Notes: generated from the letters alone by a model not told the origin. DNA of 64,000 nucleotides from Microbacterium testaceum (GCF_006539145.1 NZ_BJML01000002.1:1-64000); one strand, 5' to 3'. Numbered from the stretch's first letter, positions 44,112 through 54,226 are shown. Numbers and translations: made by a program.

Positions 44112-45110
44112 TCAGTCCTCGAACGCGCCGTAGACCCGCAGGGTGTTGTCCGCGACCTGGGCGGCGAGCTCGTCGGCATCCATCGCCCTCTCCGCCGCGA
44201 GGAAGCGCAGCGTCACCGGGATCAGGTACGGCGCGTTCGGGCGACCGCGGTAGGGCACCGGGGTGAGGAACGGGGCGTCGGTCTCGACGAGGATGCGCTC
44301 GAGCGGCGTCACCGCCAGGGCGTCGCGCAGATTCTGCGCATTCTTGAACGTGACGTTGCCCGCGAACGAGAGGTAATACCCGCGGTCGGCGGCCAGGCGT
44401 GCCATGTCGGCGTCGCCCGAGAAGCAGTGGAACACCGTCTTGTCGGGGGCGCCGACACGTTCGAGCGTCTCGAGCACGGCCTCGTGTGCGTCGCGATCGT
44501 GGATCTGCATCGCGAGATCGTGCTTCTTGGCCAGGGCGATGTGCGCCTCGAAGGAGCGCATCTGAGCCGGGATGCCGTCGGCCTCGGTGCGGAAGAAGTC
44601 GAGCCCCGTCTCGCCGATGGCCCGCACCCGCGGTTCGGCGGCGAGTTCGTCGATGACGGCGATCGCCGCATCCAACTCCCCCGCCCGCTCGTACGCGGGC
44701 GCCTCGTTGGGGTGGATCGCCACCGCCGCGAGGACGCGCGGGTGCGACCGCGCCGCCCACGCCGACCACCGCGAGGAGTCGATGTCGCCGCCCGCCTGCA
44801 CGACCCCGTGCACACCGACCGCGAGCGCGCGCTCGAGCTGGTCGTCCACGGAGAGGCCGGTCTCGCCGTCTTCGATCTCGAGGTGGGTGTGGTTGTCGTA
44901 GACCGGGATGCCGAGGGGCTCGGGCGCCGGCGGATAGCTGACGTCGCGACGCCCGTCGATCGAGCGCTCGCGGACGTATTGGCTCGGATCGCCGTCGCCG
45001 ATGGTGTCGCGGGGGCGCTCGACCGGGGTGGAGCCTGGGGCGGAGGCTCGAGCCGCGGACCCTTCGACAGGCTCGGGGACCGCCGCCGACTCGGAAGGCA
45101 CCGGCGTCAC
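44112..45110 (-). CDS. tatD: TatD-family metal-dependent hydrolase
   Basis: A 332-residue TIM-barrel protein of the YcfH/TatD DNase family. Metal ligands appear in YDNHTHLE, GETGLDFF, IHDRDAH, HCFSG and VETDAPFLTP. The GTG start overlaps the metG stop by 4 bases (GTGA). The first 75 or so residues form a low-complexity extension before the barrel; part of it (PEPVEGS) is encoded by a repetitive palindrome-like sequence at about 45057-45081. No closer start codon is usable. Confidence 0.92.
   Translation of the reverse strand: MTPVPSESAAVPEPVEGSAARASAPGSTPVERPRDTIGDGDPSQYVRERSIDGRRDVSYPPAPEPLGIPVYDNHTHLEIEDGETGLSVDDQLERALAVGVHGVVQAGGDIDSSRWSAWAARSHPRVLAAVAIHPNEAPAYERAGELDAAIAVIDELAAEPRVRAIGETGLDFFRTEADGIPAQMRSFEAHIALAKKHDLAMQIHDRDAHEAVLETLERVGAPDKTVFHCFSGDADMARLAADRGYYLSFAGNVTFKNAQNLRDALAVTPLERILVETDAPFLTPVPYRGRPNAPYLIPVTLRFLAAERAMDADELAAQVADNTLRVYGAFED
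45057..45081. repeat. REP-like palindromic element inside tatD
   Basis: The core CCGAGCCTGTCGAAGGGTCC (minus strand) matches the widely repeated actinobacterial/proteobacterial pattern CCCTGAGCCTGTCGAAGGG. It lies in frame in the extended N-terminus of tatD and encodes PEPVEGS. It is the only copy noticed in this window. Confidence 0.6.
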
Positions 45111-46681
45111 GCCTGCTCGACGCGCGGGAACAGCGGCGTGAGCGGCGTGACCGTGGCCCCCGCGGGCAGCTGCCCCCAGGTGCCCGCCGCGCGGATCGGC
45201 TGCTCGACGAGAGCGCCGAGGCCCTCGGCCGCGCCGAGCGCGACCCACAGCTTCGACGTCGACTCCGGCATGACCGGCGACAGCAGCACCGCGAGCGCGC
45301 GCAACCCCTCAGCCGCGGTGTACAGCACCGTGCCCAGGCGTTCGCGCGTCGACTCGTCTTTGGCGAGTGCCCACGGCTCGTTCTCGGTGATGTAGCCGTT
45401 GAGCGCATCGACGATCGTCCAGATCGCAGCGATCGCCTCGTCGATGCGGAAGCGCTCGATGGCGGCGTCGGCGGTGGTCGCGGCATCCGCCACGATCTTC
45501 TGAATCGTCAGATCGCCCTCGGTGTACGCGGCCGGGGCCGGCACGACGCCCTCGAAGTACTTCGAGATCATCGCGACCGTGCGCGACGCCAGGTTGCCGA
45601 AGCCGTTGGCGAGTTCGGCCTGGTAGCGCGCCGACAGGTCTTCCCACGAGAACGAGCCGTCCTGGCCGAACGCGATCGCCGAGAGGAAGTAGAACCGGTA
45701 CGCGTCGGAGCCGAAGACGTCGGTGATCTCGGTGGGCGCGATGCCGGTGAGCTTGGACTTCGACATCTTTTCGCCGCCGACGAGCAGCCACCCGTGCGCG
45801 AAGACGCCGCGCGGCACGTCGAGGCCCGCGGCCATCAGCATGGCCGGCCAGATCACGGCGTGGAAGCGCAGGATGTCTTTACCGACCACGTGGAATGCCG
45901 GCCAGCGACGCTCGAACTCGGCGGGGTCGGTGCCGTAGCCCACGGCGGTGGCGTAGTTGAGCAGCGCGTCGACCCACACGTAGATGACGTGCGAGGGGTC
46001 CCACGGAACCGTGATGCCCCAGTCGAAGGCCGAACGCGAGATCGAGAGGTCTTTCAGACCGCTGCGCACGAACGAGACGACCTCGTTGCGCGCCGACTCG
46101 GGGCGCACGAAGTCGGGCTCGGTCTTGTAGAGCTCGAGCAGGCGGTCCTGAAACTCGCTGAGCTTGAAGAAGTAGTTCTTCTCCTGCAGCAGCTCGAGGG
46201 GCTTGGAGTGGATCGCGCAGACCTTGAGCCCCTCGAAGGGCCCTGTGCCGTCGACGATCTCGGCCTCGGGCTTGAACTCCTCGCAGCCCACGCAGTACAG
46301 CGCCTCGTACTCGCCCGCGTAGATGTACCCGCGGTCGAACAGGGCCTTCACGAACTGCTGCACACGCTCCTCGTGGCGCGCCTGCGTCGTGCGGATGAAG
46401 TCGTCGTTGGCGACATCGAGCGTTTCGAGCAGCGGGAACCACGACTCGGTGACGAGCTTGTCGACCCACTCCTGCGGGGTGACGCCGTTGGCGGCGGCGG
46501 CGCGGAGCATCTTCTGGCCGTGCTCGTCGGTACCCGTGAGCATCCAGGTGTCATCCCCCGCCTGGCGATGCCAGCGGGCGAGCGTGTCGACGGCGACGGT
46601 CGTGTACCCGTGCCCGATGTGGGGCAGATCGCTGGGGTAGTAGATCGGCGTCGTGATGTAGAAGGATCGGCCGGAAGTCAC
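45107..46681 (-). CDS. metG: Methionyl-tRNA synthetase
   Basis: A 524-residue class I synthetase. The HIGH-type motif is PHIGHGY near residue 20, the zinc-knuckle region has CVGCEEF, WVDALLNY follows, and the KMSKS loop is GGEKMSKSKL. No C-terminal EMAP dimerisation domain is present, as in other short actinobacterial enzymes. The GTG at 46681 is preceded by TAGAAT and 6 bases, so a leaderless transcript is likely. It is translationally coupled to tatD. Confidence 0.97.
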   Translation of the reverse strand: MTSGRSFYITTPIYYPSDLPHIGHGYTTVAVDTLARWHRQAGDDTWMLTGTDEHGQKMLRAAAANGVTPQEWVDKLVTESWFPLLETLDVANDDFIRTTQARHEERVQQFVKALFDRGYIYAGEYEALYCVGCEEFKPEAEIVDGTGPFEGLKVCAIHSKPLELLQEKNYFFKLSEFQDRLLELYKTEPDFVRPESARNEVVSFVRSGLKDLSISRSAFDWGITVPWDPSHVIYVWVDALLNYATAVGYGTDPAEFERRWPAFHVVGKDILRFHAVIWPAMLMAAGLDVPRGVFAHGWLLVGGEKMSKSKLTGIAPTEITDVFGSDAYRFYFLSAIAFGQDGSFSWEDLSARYQAELANGFGNLASRTVAMISKYFEGVVPAPAAYTEGDLTIQKIVADAATTADAAIERFRIDEAIAAIWTIVDALNGYITENEPWALAKDESTRERLGTVLYTAAEGLRALAVLLSPVMPESTSKLWVALGAAEGLGALVEQPIRAAGTWGQLPAGATVTPLTPLFPRVEQA

Positions 46682-46730
46682 CTGGAGATTCTACGGGGAG
46701 GCACCGACACGGCCGACCGTGTGACAGGTG

Positions 46731-47549
46731 TCAGCGTTTGACGGCCAACGCCGCCTGGTACAGCTCGCGCGAGGAGTGGCCGGTCTGCGACGCCACCTCG
46801 GCGGCGGCCTCTTTGAGCCGGGTGCCGCCCCGGACGATCTCGAGCACCTGGGTCACGGCATCCGGGAACGCCACCTCCCGGGCGGTGGCCCCGCCGACGA
46901 CGATCGCGATCTCGCCGCGGACGCCCTCGGCCGCCCACGCGGCGAGCTCGGCGAGGGTTCCGCGCGTGACCTCTTCGTAGAGCTTGGTGAGCTCGCGGCA
47001 GACGGCGGCAGGACGATCGGCGCCGAACGCGGTCGCGAGATCGTCGAGGGTGGATGCCACGCGCGACGGCGACTCGAAGAAGACGAGGGTCCGCTCCTCC
47101 GACGCGAGCTGCGCGAAGGCCTTGCGGCGCTCCCCCGGCTTGCGGCGCGGGAAGCCCTCGAAGGCGAAGCGGTCGGTGGGAAGGCCCGCGACGGCCAGGG
47201 CCGTGACGACCGCGCTCGGACCGGGAATCGCGGTGACCGTGACCCCCGCGGCGGCAGCGGCGGCGACCAGGCCGAAACCGGGGTCGCTGACGGTGGGCAT
47301 TCCCGCGTCGCTCAGAACCAGCAGATCGTCTTCGCGGGCGAGCTCGACCAGTTCGGCGGCCCGCTCCTTCTCGTTGTGATCGTGCAGGGCGATCAGGCGC
47401 GGACGGTTCTCGACCCCGAGGCCCGCGAGCAGACGCTGCGTGGTGCGGGTGTCTTCTGCCGCGACGACGCTGGCGTTCTCGAGCGCCTCGATCAGACGCT
47501 TCGAGGCGTCGCCCAGATTGCCGATGGGGGTCGCCGCGAGGATGATCAC
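46731..47549 (-). CDS. rsmI: 16S rRNA (cytidine-2'-O)-methyltransferase
   Basis: A 272-residue tetrapyrrole-methylase-fold enzyme that methylates C1402 of 16S rRNA. It has LAATPIGNLGDAS, AAEDTRTT, SDAGMPTVSDPG, PGPSAVVTAL and EGFPRRK. The GTG at 47549 has TAAGGT 6 bases upstream and is back-to-back with pmt, whose start lies only 23 bases away. This rsmI/pmt divergence is conserved in actinobacteria. Confidence 0.96.
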   Translation of the reverse strand: MIILAATPIGNLGDASKRLIEALENASVVAAEDTRTTQRLLAGLGVENRPRLIALHDHNEKERAAELVELAREDDLLVLSDAGMPTVSDPGFGLVAAAAAAGVTVTAIPGPSAVVTALAVAGLPTDRFAFEGFPRRKPGERRKAFAQLASEERTLVFFESPSRVASTLDDLATAFGADRPAAVCRELTKLYEEVTRGTLAELAAWAAEGVRGEIAIVVGGATAREVAFPDAVTQVLEIVRGGTRLKEAAAEVASQTGHSSRELYQAALAVKR

Positions 47550-47572
47550 CGTTCCACCTTAGGCTGGGGGCC
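47550..47572. promoter_or_regulatory. Overlapping divergent -10 elements, rsmI/pmt
   Basis: The whole intergenic region is 23 bases. On the minus strand TAAGGT (47561-47556) lies 6 bases before the rsmI GTG; on the plus strand TAGGCT (47560-47565) lies 7 bases before the pmt GTG. The two hexamers share the bases 47560-47561. RNA polymerase cannot occupy both at once. Confidence 0.65.
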
Positions 47573-49147
47573 GTGACCACCGCCGTCCCTCCGCTGCTCC
47601 CCGTCGTCGAGCAGACGCGCATCGATCGGTGGCGCGACGCCCTGCTCGCCAGCCCCCGCGGATTCCGCCTGTGGCGCTGGCTCGCGCCCACCCTCGTCAC
47701 CCTTCTCGCGGCCGTGCTGCGCCTGATCGACATCGGCAACCCGCACCAGCTCGTGTTCGACGAGACCTACTACGTGAAGGACTCGTGGAGCCAGTGGGTG
47801 CTCGGTTACCCCTCGGCCTGGCCCGACGGCGCCGACGCCCGCTTCGTGGCGGGTGATACCGACGTCTTCACCGGCATCGGCAGCTACGTGGTGCATCCGC
47901 CGCTGGGTCGCATCCTGATCGGTGCGGGCATGGCCCTGCTCGGACCCGACTCCGCCACCGGCTGGCGCATCTCCGCCGCCGTCTTCGGCACCGCCACCGT
48001 GCTGCTCGTCTACCTGCTCGCGCGCACGCTCACCCGGTCGATCCCCTTCGCGACGGTGGCATCCGGTCTCATCGCGATCGACGGACTCGGCATCGTGCTG
48101 AGCCGCATCTCACTGCTCGACATCTTCTTGACCTTCTTCATCGTGCTGACGTTCTGGTTCGTCGCTCTCGACGCGCGGCGGAGCACCGATCGCTTGCGCG
48201 CCGCCCTCACGGCCCTCCCGGAGGGAAGACATACGTGGGGCCCGGTGCTGTGGGCGCGGCCGTGGCTCGTCGCCGCAGGAGCGGCCGCGGGCGCGGCCAC
48301 CGCCGTGAAGTGGTCGGGACTGTACGTGCTCGCGGCGGTCGGCCTGTACGCGGTCGTCACCGATGCCGTCGCCCGTCGTCGCGCCGGGATCGAGCAGTGG
48401 CCGATGGATGCCGCGCGCCAGGGGCTCGTGTCGTTCGTGCTGCTCGTGCCGGTCGCGGTCGTCGTGTACCTGGCGAGCTGGTCGGGCTGGCTGTTCACGA
48501 ACGGCGGGTGGATGCGCGGCACCCCGGTCGCCGCGACGGGGATCTGGGGGTGGGTCCCCGAGCCGCTCCGGCAGCTGTGGGCGTACCACCAGGAGATGTA
48601 CAACTTCCACGTCGGGCTCGTCACCCCGCACAGCTACGCCAGCCCCGCCTGGCAGTGGCCGCTGCTCATCCGTCCCACCTCGATGTACTGGCACCAGGAC
48701 CAGGCCGGGGTCAACGGCTGCGCCCTGCCGACGGGGTGCACCGAGGCGATCTCGAGCATCGCGAACCCGATCATCTGGTGGGCCGGGGTCGCGGCATCCC
48801 TGTATCTGCTCGTGCGCTTCGTCATGGTGCGCGACTGGCGGCGCCACGCCCTCGTGCTGACCGGACTCGCCGCCACCTACGTGCCGTGGCTGCTCTACCC
48901 CGAGCGCACGATCTTCCAGTTCTACACGGTGGCGATGTTGCCCTTCCTGGTGCTCGCGCTCACCTTCGCCCTGCGCGACGTCGCCCGCGGGGTGAAGGGC
49001 GCGTCGAGAGCGAGCGGACAGGCGGTCGTGCTGGCCTTCCTCGGGCTCTGCCTCGTGATCTCGGCGTTCTGGTACCCCGTGTGGGTCGGACTGCCCGTGC
49101 CGTACGAGTTCTGGCGCCTGCACAATTGGCTGCCGACCTGGATCTGA
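47573..49147 (+). CDS. pmt: Protein O-mannosyltransferase (GT39)
   Basis: A 524-residue membrane GT-C enzyme that transfers mannose from polyprenyl-phosphate mannose to Ser/Thr of exported proteins. It has about ten membrane segments; the catalytic Asp-Glu pair is in QLVFDETYYVKDS in the first outer loop, and the HPPLGR and WMRGTP-type segments follow. The GTG start is leaderless-type. Likely acceptors include the Thr/Ser/Pro-rich linkers seen in the exported proteins of this window (for example 29421-30155 and 54282-55439); that is inference. Confidence 0.95.
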   Translation: MTTAVPPLLPVVEQTRIDRWRDALLASPRGFRLWRWLAPTLVTLLAAVLRLIDIGNPHQLVFDETYYVKDSWSQWVLGYPSAWPDGADARFVAGDTDVFTGIGSYVVHPPLGRILIGAGMALLGPDSATGWRISAAVFGTATVLLVYLLARTLTRSIPFATVASGLIAIDGLGIVLSRISLLDIFLTFFIVLTFWFVALDARRSTDRLRAALTALPEGRHTWGPVLWARPWLVAAGAAAGAATAVKWSGLYVLAAVGLYAVVTDAVARRRAGIEQWPMDAARQGLVSFVLLVPVAVVVYLASWSGWLFTNGGWMRGTPVAATGIWGWVPEPLRQLWAYHQEMYNFHVGLVTPHSYASPAWQWPLLIRPTSMYWHQDQAGVNGCALPTGCTEAISSIANPIIWWAGVAASLYLLVRFVMVRDWRRHALVLTGLAATYVPWLLYPERTIFQFYTVAMLPFLVLALTFALRDVARGVKGASRASGQAVVLAFLGLCLVISAFWYPVWVGLPVPYEFWRLHNWLPTWI

Positions 49148-49213
49148 TCGGGGCGCGCGCCGTGGGCGTGCGGAGCGGGGCGAGGGGTCGACGCGGGGTG
49201 GCGTGCGGGTGGA

Positions 49214-49412
49214 CGCGCATCAGAATCGGATGGATGCAACAGAATCGGTCCCGTGAGGGGCTCGGCATCCGAATCCACTGCACGGATCCGAATCTGTGGA
49301 AGGTCGAAGACGCGAGGGGACGGCGCATGGGATCGGATACGCGCAGGGGAATCGGATCCTGCGCCGGTCGGCATCCGAATCTGTTCCACCGATCCGCATC
49401 TGCGAAAGACCG
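49214..49412. repeat. Two 106-bp units carrying eight ATCCGAATCTG-like elements
   Basis: Forward elements (CAGAATCGGAT type) begin at 49221 and 49240, and near 49328 and 49347. Reverse elements (ATCCGAATCTG type) begin at 49267, 49286, 49373 and 49392. Within each pair the spacing is 19 bases, and the second set repeats the first at 106-107 bases. Forward and reverse elements pair in 10 of 11 positions, so each unit can fold into nested stems. It lies between pmt and the ATPase gene at 49422. Function is unknown; see findings. Confidence 0.85.
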
Positions 49413-49421
49413 GGATTGACG

Positions 49422-50183
49422 ATGGTCGGCGGAGACGAGTGGCTGCACGACCCGCGGCCCGTGCAGCGAGTGAAGCTCTTCCGCGATGCGCCGGTCGATC
49501 GGTCGGCGTGGCCGGCGAACGTCCCCGCCGTCGCGCAGTTTCTCGAGGTGGCCGGGCGCGATGGCTGGGAGTTCGGCCCGGGCGTCACTTTTCTGGTGGG
49601 TGAGAACGGCTCGGGCAAGTCCACCCTCATCGAGGGAATCGCCGAGGCCGCGGGGCTCCCTGCCGAGGGAGGCTCGACCAACGGCGGCGGTGAAACGAGA
49701 CGAACCGAGAGTCCCCTCGGCGAGTGGCTGCGCATCGAGCGGAGCCCGCGCGCCCCGCGATGGGGGTTCTTCCTGCGGGCCGAGACGATGCACAGCTACT
49801 ACAGCTGGAGGGAGGACCTCGGCGGCCCTGCCCCGAGCCTGCACACCATGAGCCACGGCGAGTCGTTCAACGCCCTGCTCGACGAGACACTCGACCACCC
49901 GCACTACGTCTCGGGCCTTGCCTGCCTCGACGAGCCCGAAGCCGCGCTGTCGTTCTCATCGACGCTGCGCTGGTTGGCCTCGCTCGACCGCATGCGCTCC
50001 CGCGGCACGCAGGTGATCTGCGCGACGCACTCCCCCGTGCTCGCGGCGCTGCCGGGGGCGACGATCCTCGAGCTCGGCGACTGGGGCATCCGCGAGAGCT
50101 CGTGGGAAGACCTGGAGCTGGTGCGGTTGCAGCGCGGGTTCCTGGAGTCGCCGGGGAGGTACCTGCGCCATCTGTTGGAGTGA
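49422..50183 (+). CDS. Stand-alone AAA/ABC-type ATPase
   Basis: A 253-residue soluble protein with an ABC-type ATPase site: Walker A LVGENGSGKST (residues 58-68), a signature-like MSHGESFNALL, Walker B LACLDEPEAALS and a switch His in CATHSPVLA. It lacks membrane partners, resembling the AAA_21/AAA_23 RecF/SMC-like ATPases rather than transport ATPases. The ATG at 49422 begins 10 bases after the repeat array; an earlier in-frame start would run through the array and is rejected. The ribosome binding site is weak. Role unknown; DNA or phage-defence functions are possible but unsupported. Confidence 0.8.
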   Translation: MVGGDEWLHDPRPVQRVKLFRDAPVDRSAWPANVPAVAQFLEVAGRDGWEFGPGVTFLVGENGSGKSTLIEGIAEAAGLPAEGGSTNGGGETRRTESPLGEWLRIERSPRAPRWGFFLRAETMHSYYSWREDLGGPAPSLHTMSHGESFNALLDETLDHPHYVSGLACLDEPEAALSFSSTLRWLASLDRMRSRGTQVICATHSPVLAALPGATILELGDWGIRESSWEDLELVRLQRGFLESPGRYLRHLLE

Positions 50184-50189
50184 CCGGTC

Positions 50190-52007
50190 TCAGCCCAGCC
50201 GCGCCGCATCCGTCGTAGGCAACGCGCACGTGAACGCCCGACAGTCGTACGCCGTCGCCTCGCCGTCCATCGCGACCTTGCCCTCGAACAGCTCGAACCC
50301 CGCCTCGGCGAAAGCGGCGGCCTGCGCGGGCGACACCACGGCCACCACGTCGGCGGCGACCCGACGCGCCGCGTCGGCGATCTCGGCATCCGCCTCGCCC
50401 ACCACGACCACCTGGCGCGGAGCGGAGACCAGACCGAGCGCGACCTCGAGGATCGCGCCGTGCGCCAGGGGCGACGACAGCGCGACGTCGGCCGCGGCCC
50501 GCACGAGGGACTCCGCCGTGCTGCGGTAGCGCTCCCCCGCGCCGAGGCGCCACAGATCGAGGGCGGCGGCGGCGAAGACGGACGGGCCCGAGGGCGAGGC
50601 GCCGTCGGTGGGGACGGCGTGCGAGTGCATCCCCTGGCTGACGAGCACGGGGTCGCCTCCCCCGGGCGGATGGATGCCGTCGTCGCCGAGGCACAGGTCG
50701 ACGAGCGCCCGTGCGCGGGAGGCGTAGGCGACCTCGCCGGTCGCGCGCGCGAGGGCGAGCAGGCCCCGCGCGAGTCCCCCGTAGTCCTCGAGCGTCGCGG
50801 GGGCTGCGGAGCGGACCTCGTCGAGCGAGGCGCGGCGGAGCGTCCCGTCGTCGGCGACGTTGCTCTCGAGCACGGCGTCGGCGGCCCAGCGCGACGCTTC
50901 GAGGAAGCGCGGGTCGGTGCGGGTTCCGGCGGCAGCGAGGGCGGCGATCGCGTGACCGTTCCAGCCGGTGACGACCTTGGCGTCGAGAGCGGGGGGCTGC
51001 AGTGCCGAACGGTCCGCGACACGGTAGTACCCGCCCTCGTTGCGAACGCCGTCGATGATCGATTCCGAGTCCTGGGCGGCCGCAATTCCACCGGTGGGCA
51101 GTTGCAGCACGTCGACGAGGAAGCGGGCGGCGTCGGTCGCCGTGGCGTCGTCACCCGCGGCGAGCGCCACCTCGACGAGACCGGCGTTGTCGGTGAGCAT
51201 GCGCTCGTAGTGCGGCACGCTCCAGTCGCGACGCGTGGCGTAGCGGAAGAAGCCGCCCTCGACCGTGTCGTGCAGGTCGGAGCGGGCCATGGCGGAGAGT
51301 GCTCGGGATGCCACGTCCGCGGCACCCGGAGCATCCGCGGTCAGAGCGGGGTGCTGCAGGAAGCGCAGCACGGGGGTGTTCGGGAACTTCGGGGTCTCGA
51401 ACGCGGGACCCGCGGCGAAGCCGAAGTACTCGCGGTCCTCGCGTGCAACGACCGTGCGCGCAGCGGCGGCGAGCTGGTCGAGGGACGGCGGAGCGTCGGC
51501 CGGGGCGGTGGCCGCGGCGGCCAGGGCGTCGCGGAGCGAGGAGCCCGTGGCATCCACTTCGCTCCGGCGCTCGGTCCAGGCCTCGCGCACCGCGGCGAGC
51601 ACCTGCCGGAACGAGGGCTGCGGCGGGCGGGGCGAGGGCGGGAAGTACGTGCCGGCGTAGAAGACGCGCCCCTCGGGGGACGCGAAGACGGTGAGGGGCC
51701 ACCCCAGGTGAGGGGTGAAGGCACTGGCCGCGTCGAGGTAGGCGGCATCCACGTCGGGATGCTCTTCGCGGTCGACCTTGATCGAGACGAAACCCTCGTT
51801 CAGGATGCCGGCGGTCTCGGCATGCTGGAACGACTCGCGCGCCATGACGTGACACCAGTGGCAGGTGCTGTAGCCGATCGAGATCATCACGGGGACGTCT
51901 CTCTCGGCCGCGAGCGCGAACGCCTCGGCCCCCCAGGGGAACCACGCGACGGGGTTGTCGGCGTGGGCCCGCAGGTAGGGGCTCGAGGCGTTCGCGAGGC
52001 GGTTCAT
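50190..52007 (-). CDS. DUF255 thioredoxin-like / YyaL-type protein
   Basis: A 605-residue protein. Residues 1-165 are a thioredoxin-like domain (Spermatogenesis-associated 20 family) with [14 protein letters not shown] (Cys49, Cys52) and [12 protein letters not shown]; the rest is an (alpha/alpha)6 barrel like N-acylglucosamine 2-epimerases, with [20 protein letters not shown] (core [14 protein letters not shown]). The reaction is not established in the family. The ATG at 52007 starts at the conserved [19 protein letters not shown]. It lies 19 bases after the aldo/keto reductase stop, probably cotranscribed. Confidence 0.9.
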   Translation of the reverse strand: MNRLANASSPYLRAHADNPVAWFPWGAEAFALAAERDVPVMISIGYSTCHWCHVMARESFQHAETAGILNEGFVSIKVDREEHPDVDAAYLDAASAFTPHLGWPLTVFASPEGRVFYAGTYFPPSPRPPQPSFRQVLAAVREAWTERRSEVDATGSSLRDALAAAATAPADAPPSLDQLAAAARTVVAREDREYFGFAAGPAFETPKFPNTPVLRFLQHPALTADAPGAADVASRALSAMARSDLHDTVEGGFFRYATRRDWSVPHYERMLTDNAGLVEVALAAGDDATATDAARFLVDVLQLPTGGIAAAQDSESIIDGVRNEGGYYRVADRSALQPPALDAKVVTGWNGHAIAALAAAGTRTDPRFLEASRWAADAVLESNVADDGTLRRASLDEVRSAAPATLEDYGGLARGLLALARATGEVAYASRARALVDLCLGDDGIHPPGGGDPVLVSQGMHSHAVPTDGASPSGPSVFAAAALDLWRLGAGERYRSTAESLVRAAADVALSSPLAHGAILEVALGLVSAPRQVVVVGEADAEIADAARRVAADVVAVVSPAQAAAFAEAGFELFEGKVAMDGEATAYDCRAFTCALPTTDAARLG

Positions 52008-52026
52008 GCGCGCGGGTGCGCGGGAC

Positions 52027-52872
<846 letters not shown>

Positions 52873-52968
52873 CTAGGGAGCCGAGGTTCGAAGCGTTCTT
52901 GGGGTTGACGCGCGGGTCACGATGACTCAGCCCCGCGGTCTCGCGCCCGGGCGTGGTTGACTACCGTG

Positions 52969-54222
52969 ATGACGCCGCAGCCCCCCACCCGGCACGCTCG
53001 ACGTGATCCCTCCTCGACCTGGCGCCGCGGAGCGAAGCTCGTCGCGATCGCCGTCACCGTCGTGCTCGTCGCGGCGGTCGCTGTGGGCGGCTTCTACGCC
53101 TTCTCGCTGTCGCAGCGGCTTCAGGAGGCCGCCGTCCCCCTCAAGGACGCCCCGGCCGAGCCGCCCGCACTGAGTGCCTACAACGAGCCGTTCTCGGTGC
53201 TCGTCGTCGGCACCGATGAGTGCGACGAGCAGGTCAAGGCCGCATTCGGCGCCCGCTGCTCGGACCCCGGCAACGAGGGGACGCGCAACGACGTCAACAT
53301 GCTCGTGCACGTGTCTGCCAATCCCCGACGCGTCACGGTCGTGTCGTTCCCGCGCGACCTGCAGATCGGCATCCCGGAATGCACGAACCCCGACGGGACG
53401 GTCTCGGAGGCCTCGTACAAGGCGCCGATCAACTCCGCGTACGAGGCGGGCGGGCTCACGTGCGTGGCCGACACCGTCTCGGAACTGAGCGGACAGAGCA
53501 TCCCGTTCGCCGCGAAGGTCAGCTTCGGCAACGTCGTCAACATCACGGACGCCATCGGCGGCGTGGAGGTCTGCATCGGTGGCGACGGCATCGACGATCC
53601 CGACGCTGGCATCGACTGGGAGCCCGGCCCCCGCGTGGTCAAGGGCTACGATGCCCTGGCGTTCCTGCGCACGCGCAAGGGCATCGGCGACGGCAGCGAC
53701 CTCGCCCGCATCGGCAACCAGCAGCAATACCTGTCTCGCCTCATCAACAAGCTCCGCAGCGACGAGGTGCTCTCCAACCCGGGCACGCTCATCGGCCTGG
53801 CCAACACCGCGGTGAACAACATCGAACCGAGCGAGAGCCTCGCCGACCCGATCCGCATCGCCCAGCTCGCGTACACGCTGAAAGACGTGCCGTTCAGCGA
53901 CATCACGTTCGTGCAGTTCCCCGTGGTCGACGACCCCGCCGACAACAACCGTGTCATCCCCGACCAGACGTCGGCGGCAACGCTGTGGGAGGCGCTGAAC
54001 ACCAACGCTCCCCTGCAGCTGACCGGACAGGAGGGGGCCAACGGCGGCGTCATCGCCGATCCCTCCGCACCCACCGCAGCGCCGGGCGAGCCCGCCCCCG
54101 AGGCGAGCACCCCCGCCCCGGATGCCACGGACGCCAGTGCCGCGCCCGGCGTGGTGGAACTGCCCAGCAACGTCAGCGGGACGAAGGCGAACCAGGCCAC
54201 CTGCTCCGCCGGCAACGGCTGA
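52969..54222 (+). CDS. LytR-CpsA-Psr (LCP) cell-wall glycopolymer ligase
   Basis: A 417-residue membrane-anchored enzyme that joins secondary wall polymers to peptidoglycan. A short basic N-terminus, one membrane helix (about residues 23-46), then the LCP domain: VLVVGTDE, the Arg/Asp site GTRNDVNML, SFPRDLQI and the RIGNQQQYLSRLI motif. The C-terminal tail is Pro/Ala/Thr-rich. The ATG at 52969 gives the cleanest start, though a TTG at 52957 is in frame. It precedes the secreted GH3 enzyme, after a small hairpin. Confidence 0.92.
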   Translation: MTPQPPTRHARRDPSSTWRRGAKLVAIAVTVVLVAAVAVGGFYAFSLSQRLQEAAVPLKDAPAEPPALSAYNEPFSVLVVGTDECDEQVKAAFGARCSDPGNEGTRNDVNMLVHVSANPRRVTVVSFPRDLQIGIPECTNPDGTVSEASYKAPINSAYEAGGLTCVADTVSELSGQSIPFAAKVSFGNVVNITDAIGGVEVCIGGDGIDDPDAGIDWEPGPRVVKGYDALAFLRTRKGIGDGSDLARIGNQQQYLSRLINKLRSDEVLSNPGTLIGLANTAVNNIEPSESLADPIRIAQLAYTLKDVPFSDITFVQFPVVDDPADNNRVIPDQTSAATLWEALNTNAPLQLTGQEGANGGVIADPSAPTAAPGEPAPEASTPAPDATDASAAPGVVELPSNVSGTKANQATCSAGNG

Positions 54223-54226
54223 TCGC

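Noticed and set aside
42443..44179. Long minus-strand open frame opposite the sugar porter, and similar ones at 7061-8557, 13667-14995, 19188-20714 and 30295-31980
   Set aside because: All lie on the opposite strand of well-supported genes, have extreme Arg/Glu/Asp/Gly content and no recognisable motif.
49216..49402. Possible CRISPR array
   Set aside because: The repeated elements are 11 bases, occur in both orientations and have 8-base gaps; there are no 30-base direct repeats, unique spacers or cas genes.
49296..49421. Earlier start for the ATPase gene, giving 295 residues
   Set aside because: The extra 42 residues are translated repeat array with no similarity to the ATPase fold; the ATG at 49422 starts at the conserved region.
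52957..52968. TTG at 52957 as start of the LCP gene
   Set aside because: An ATG four codons later is a better start and the extra residues add nothing; neither has a clear ribosome binding site, so some doubt stays.
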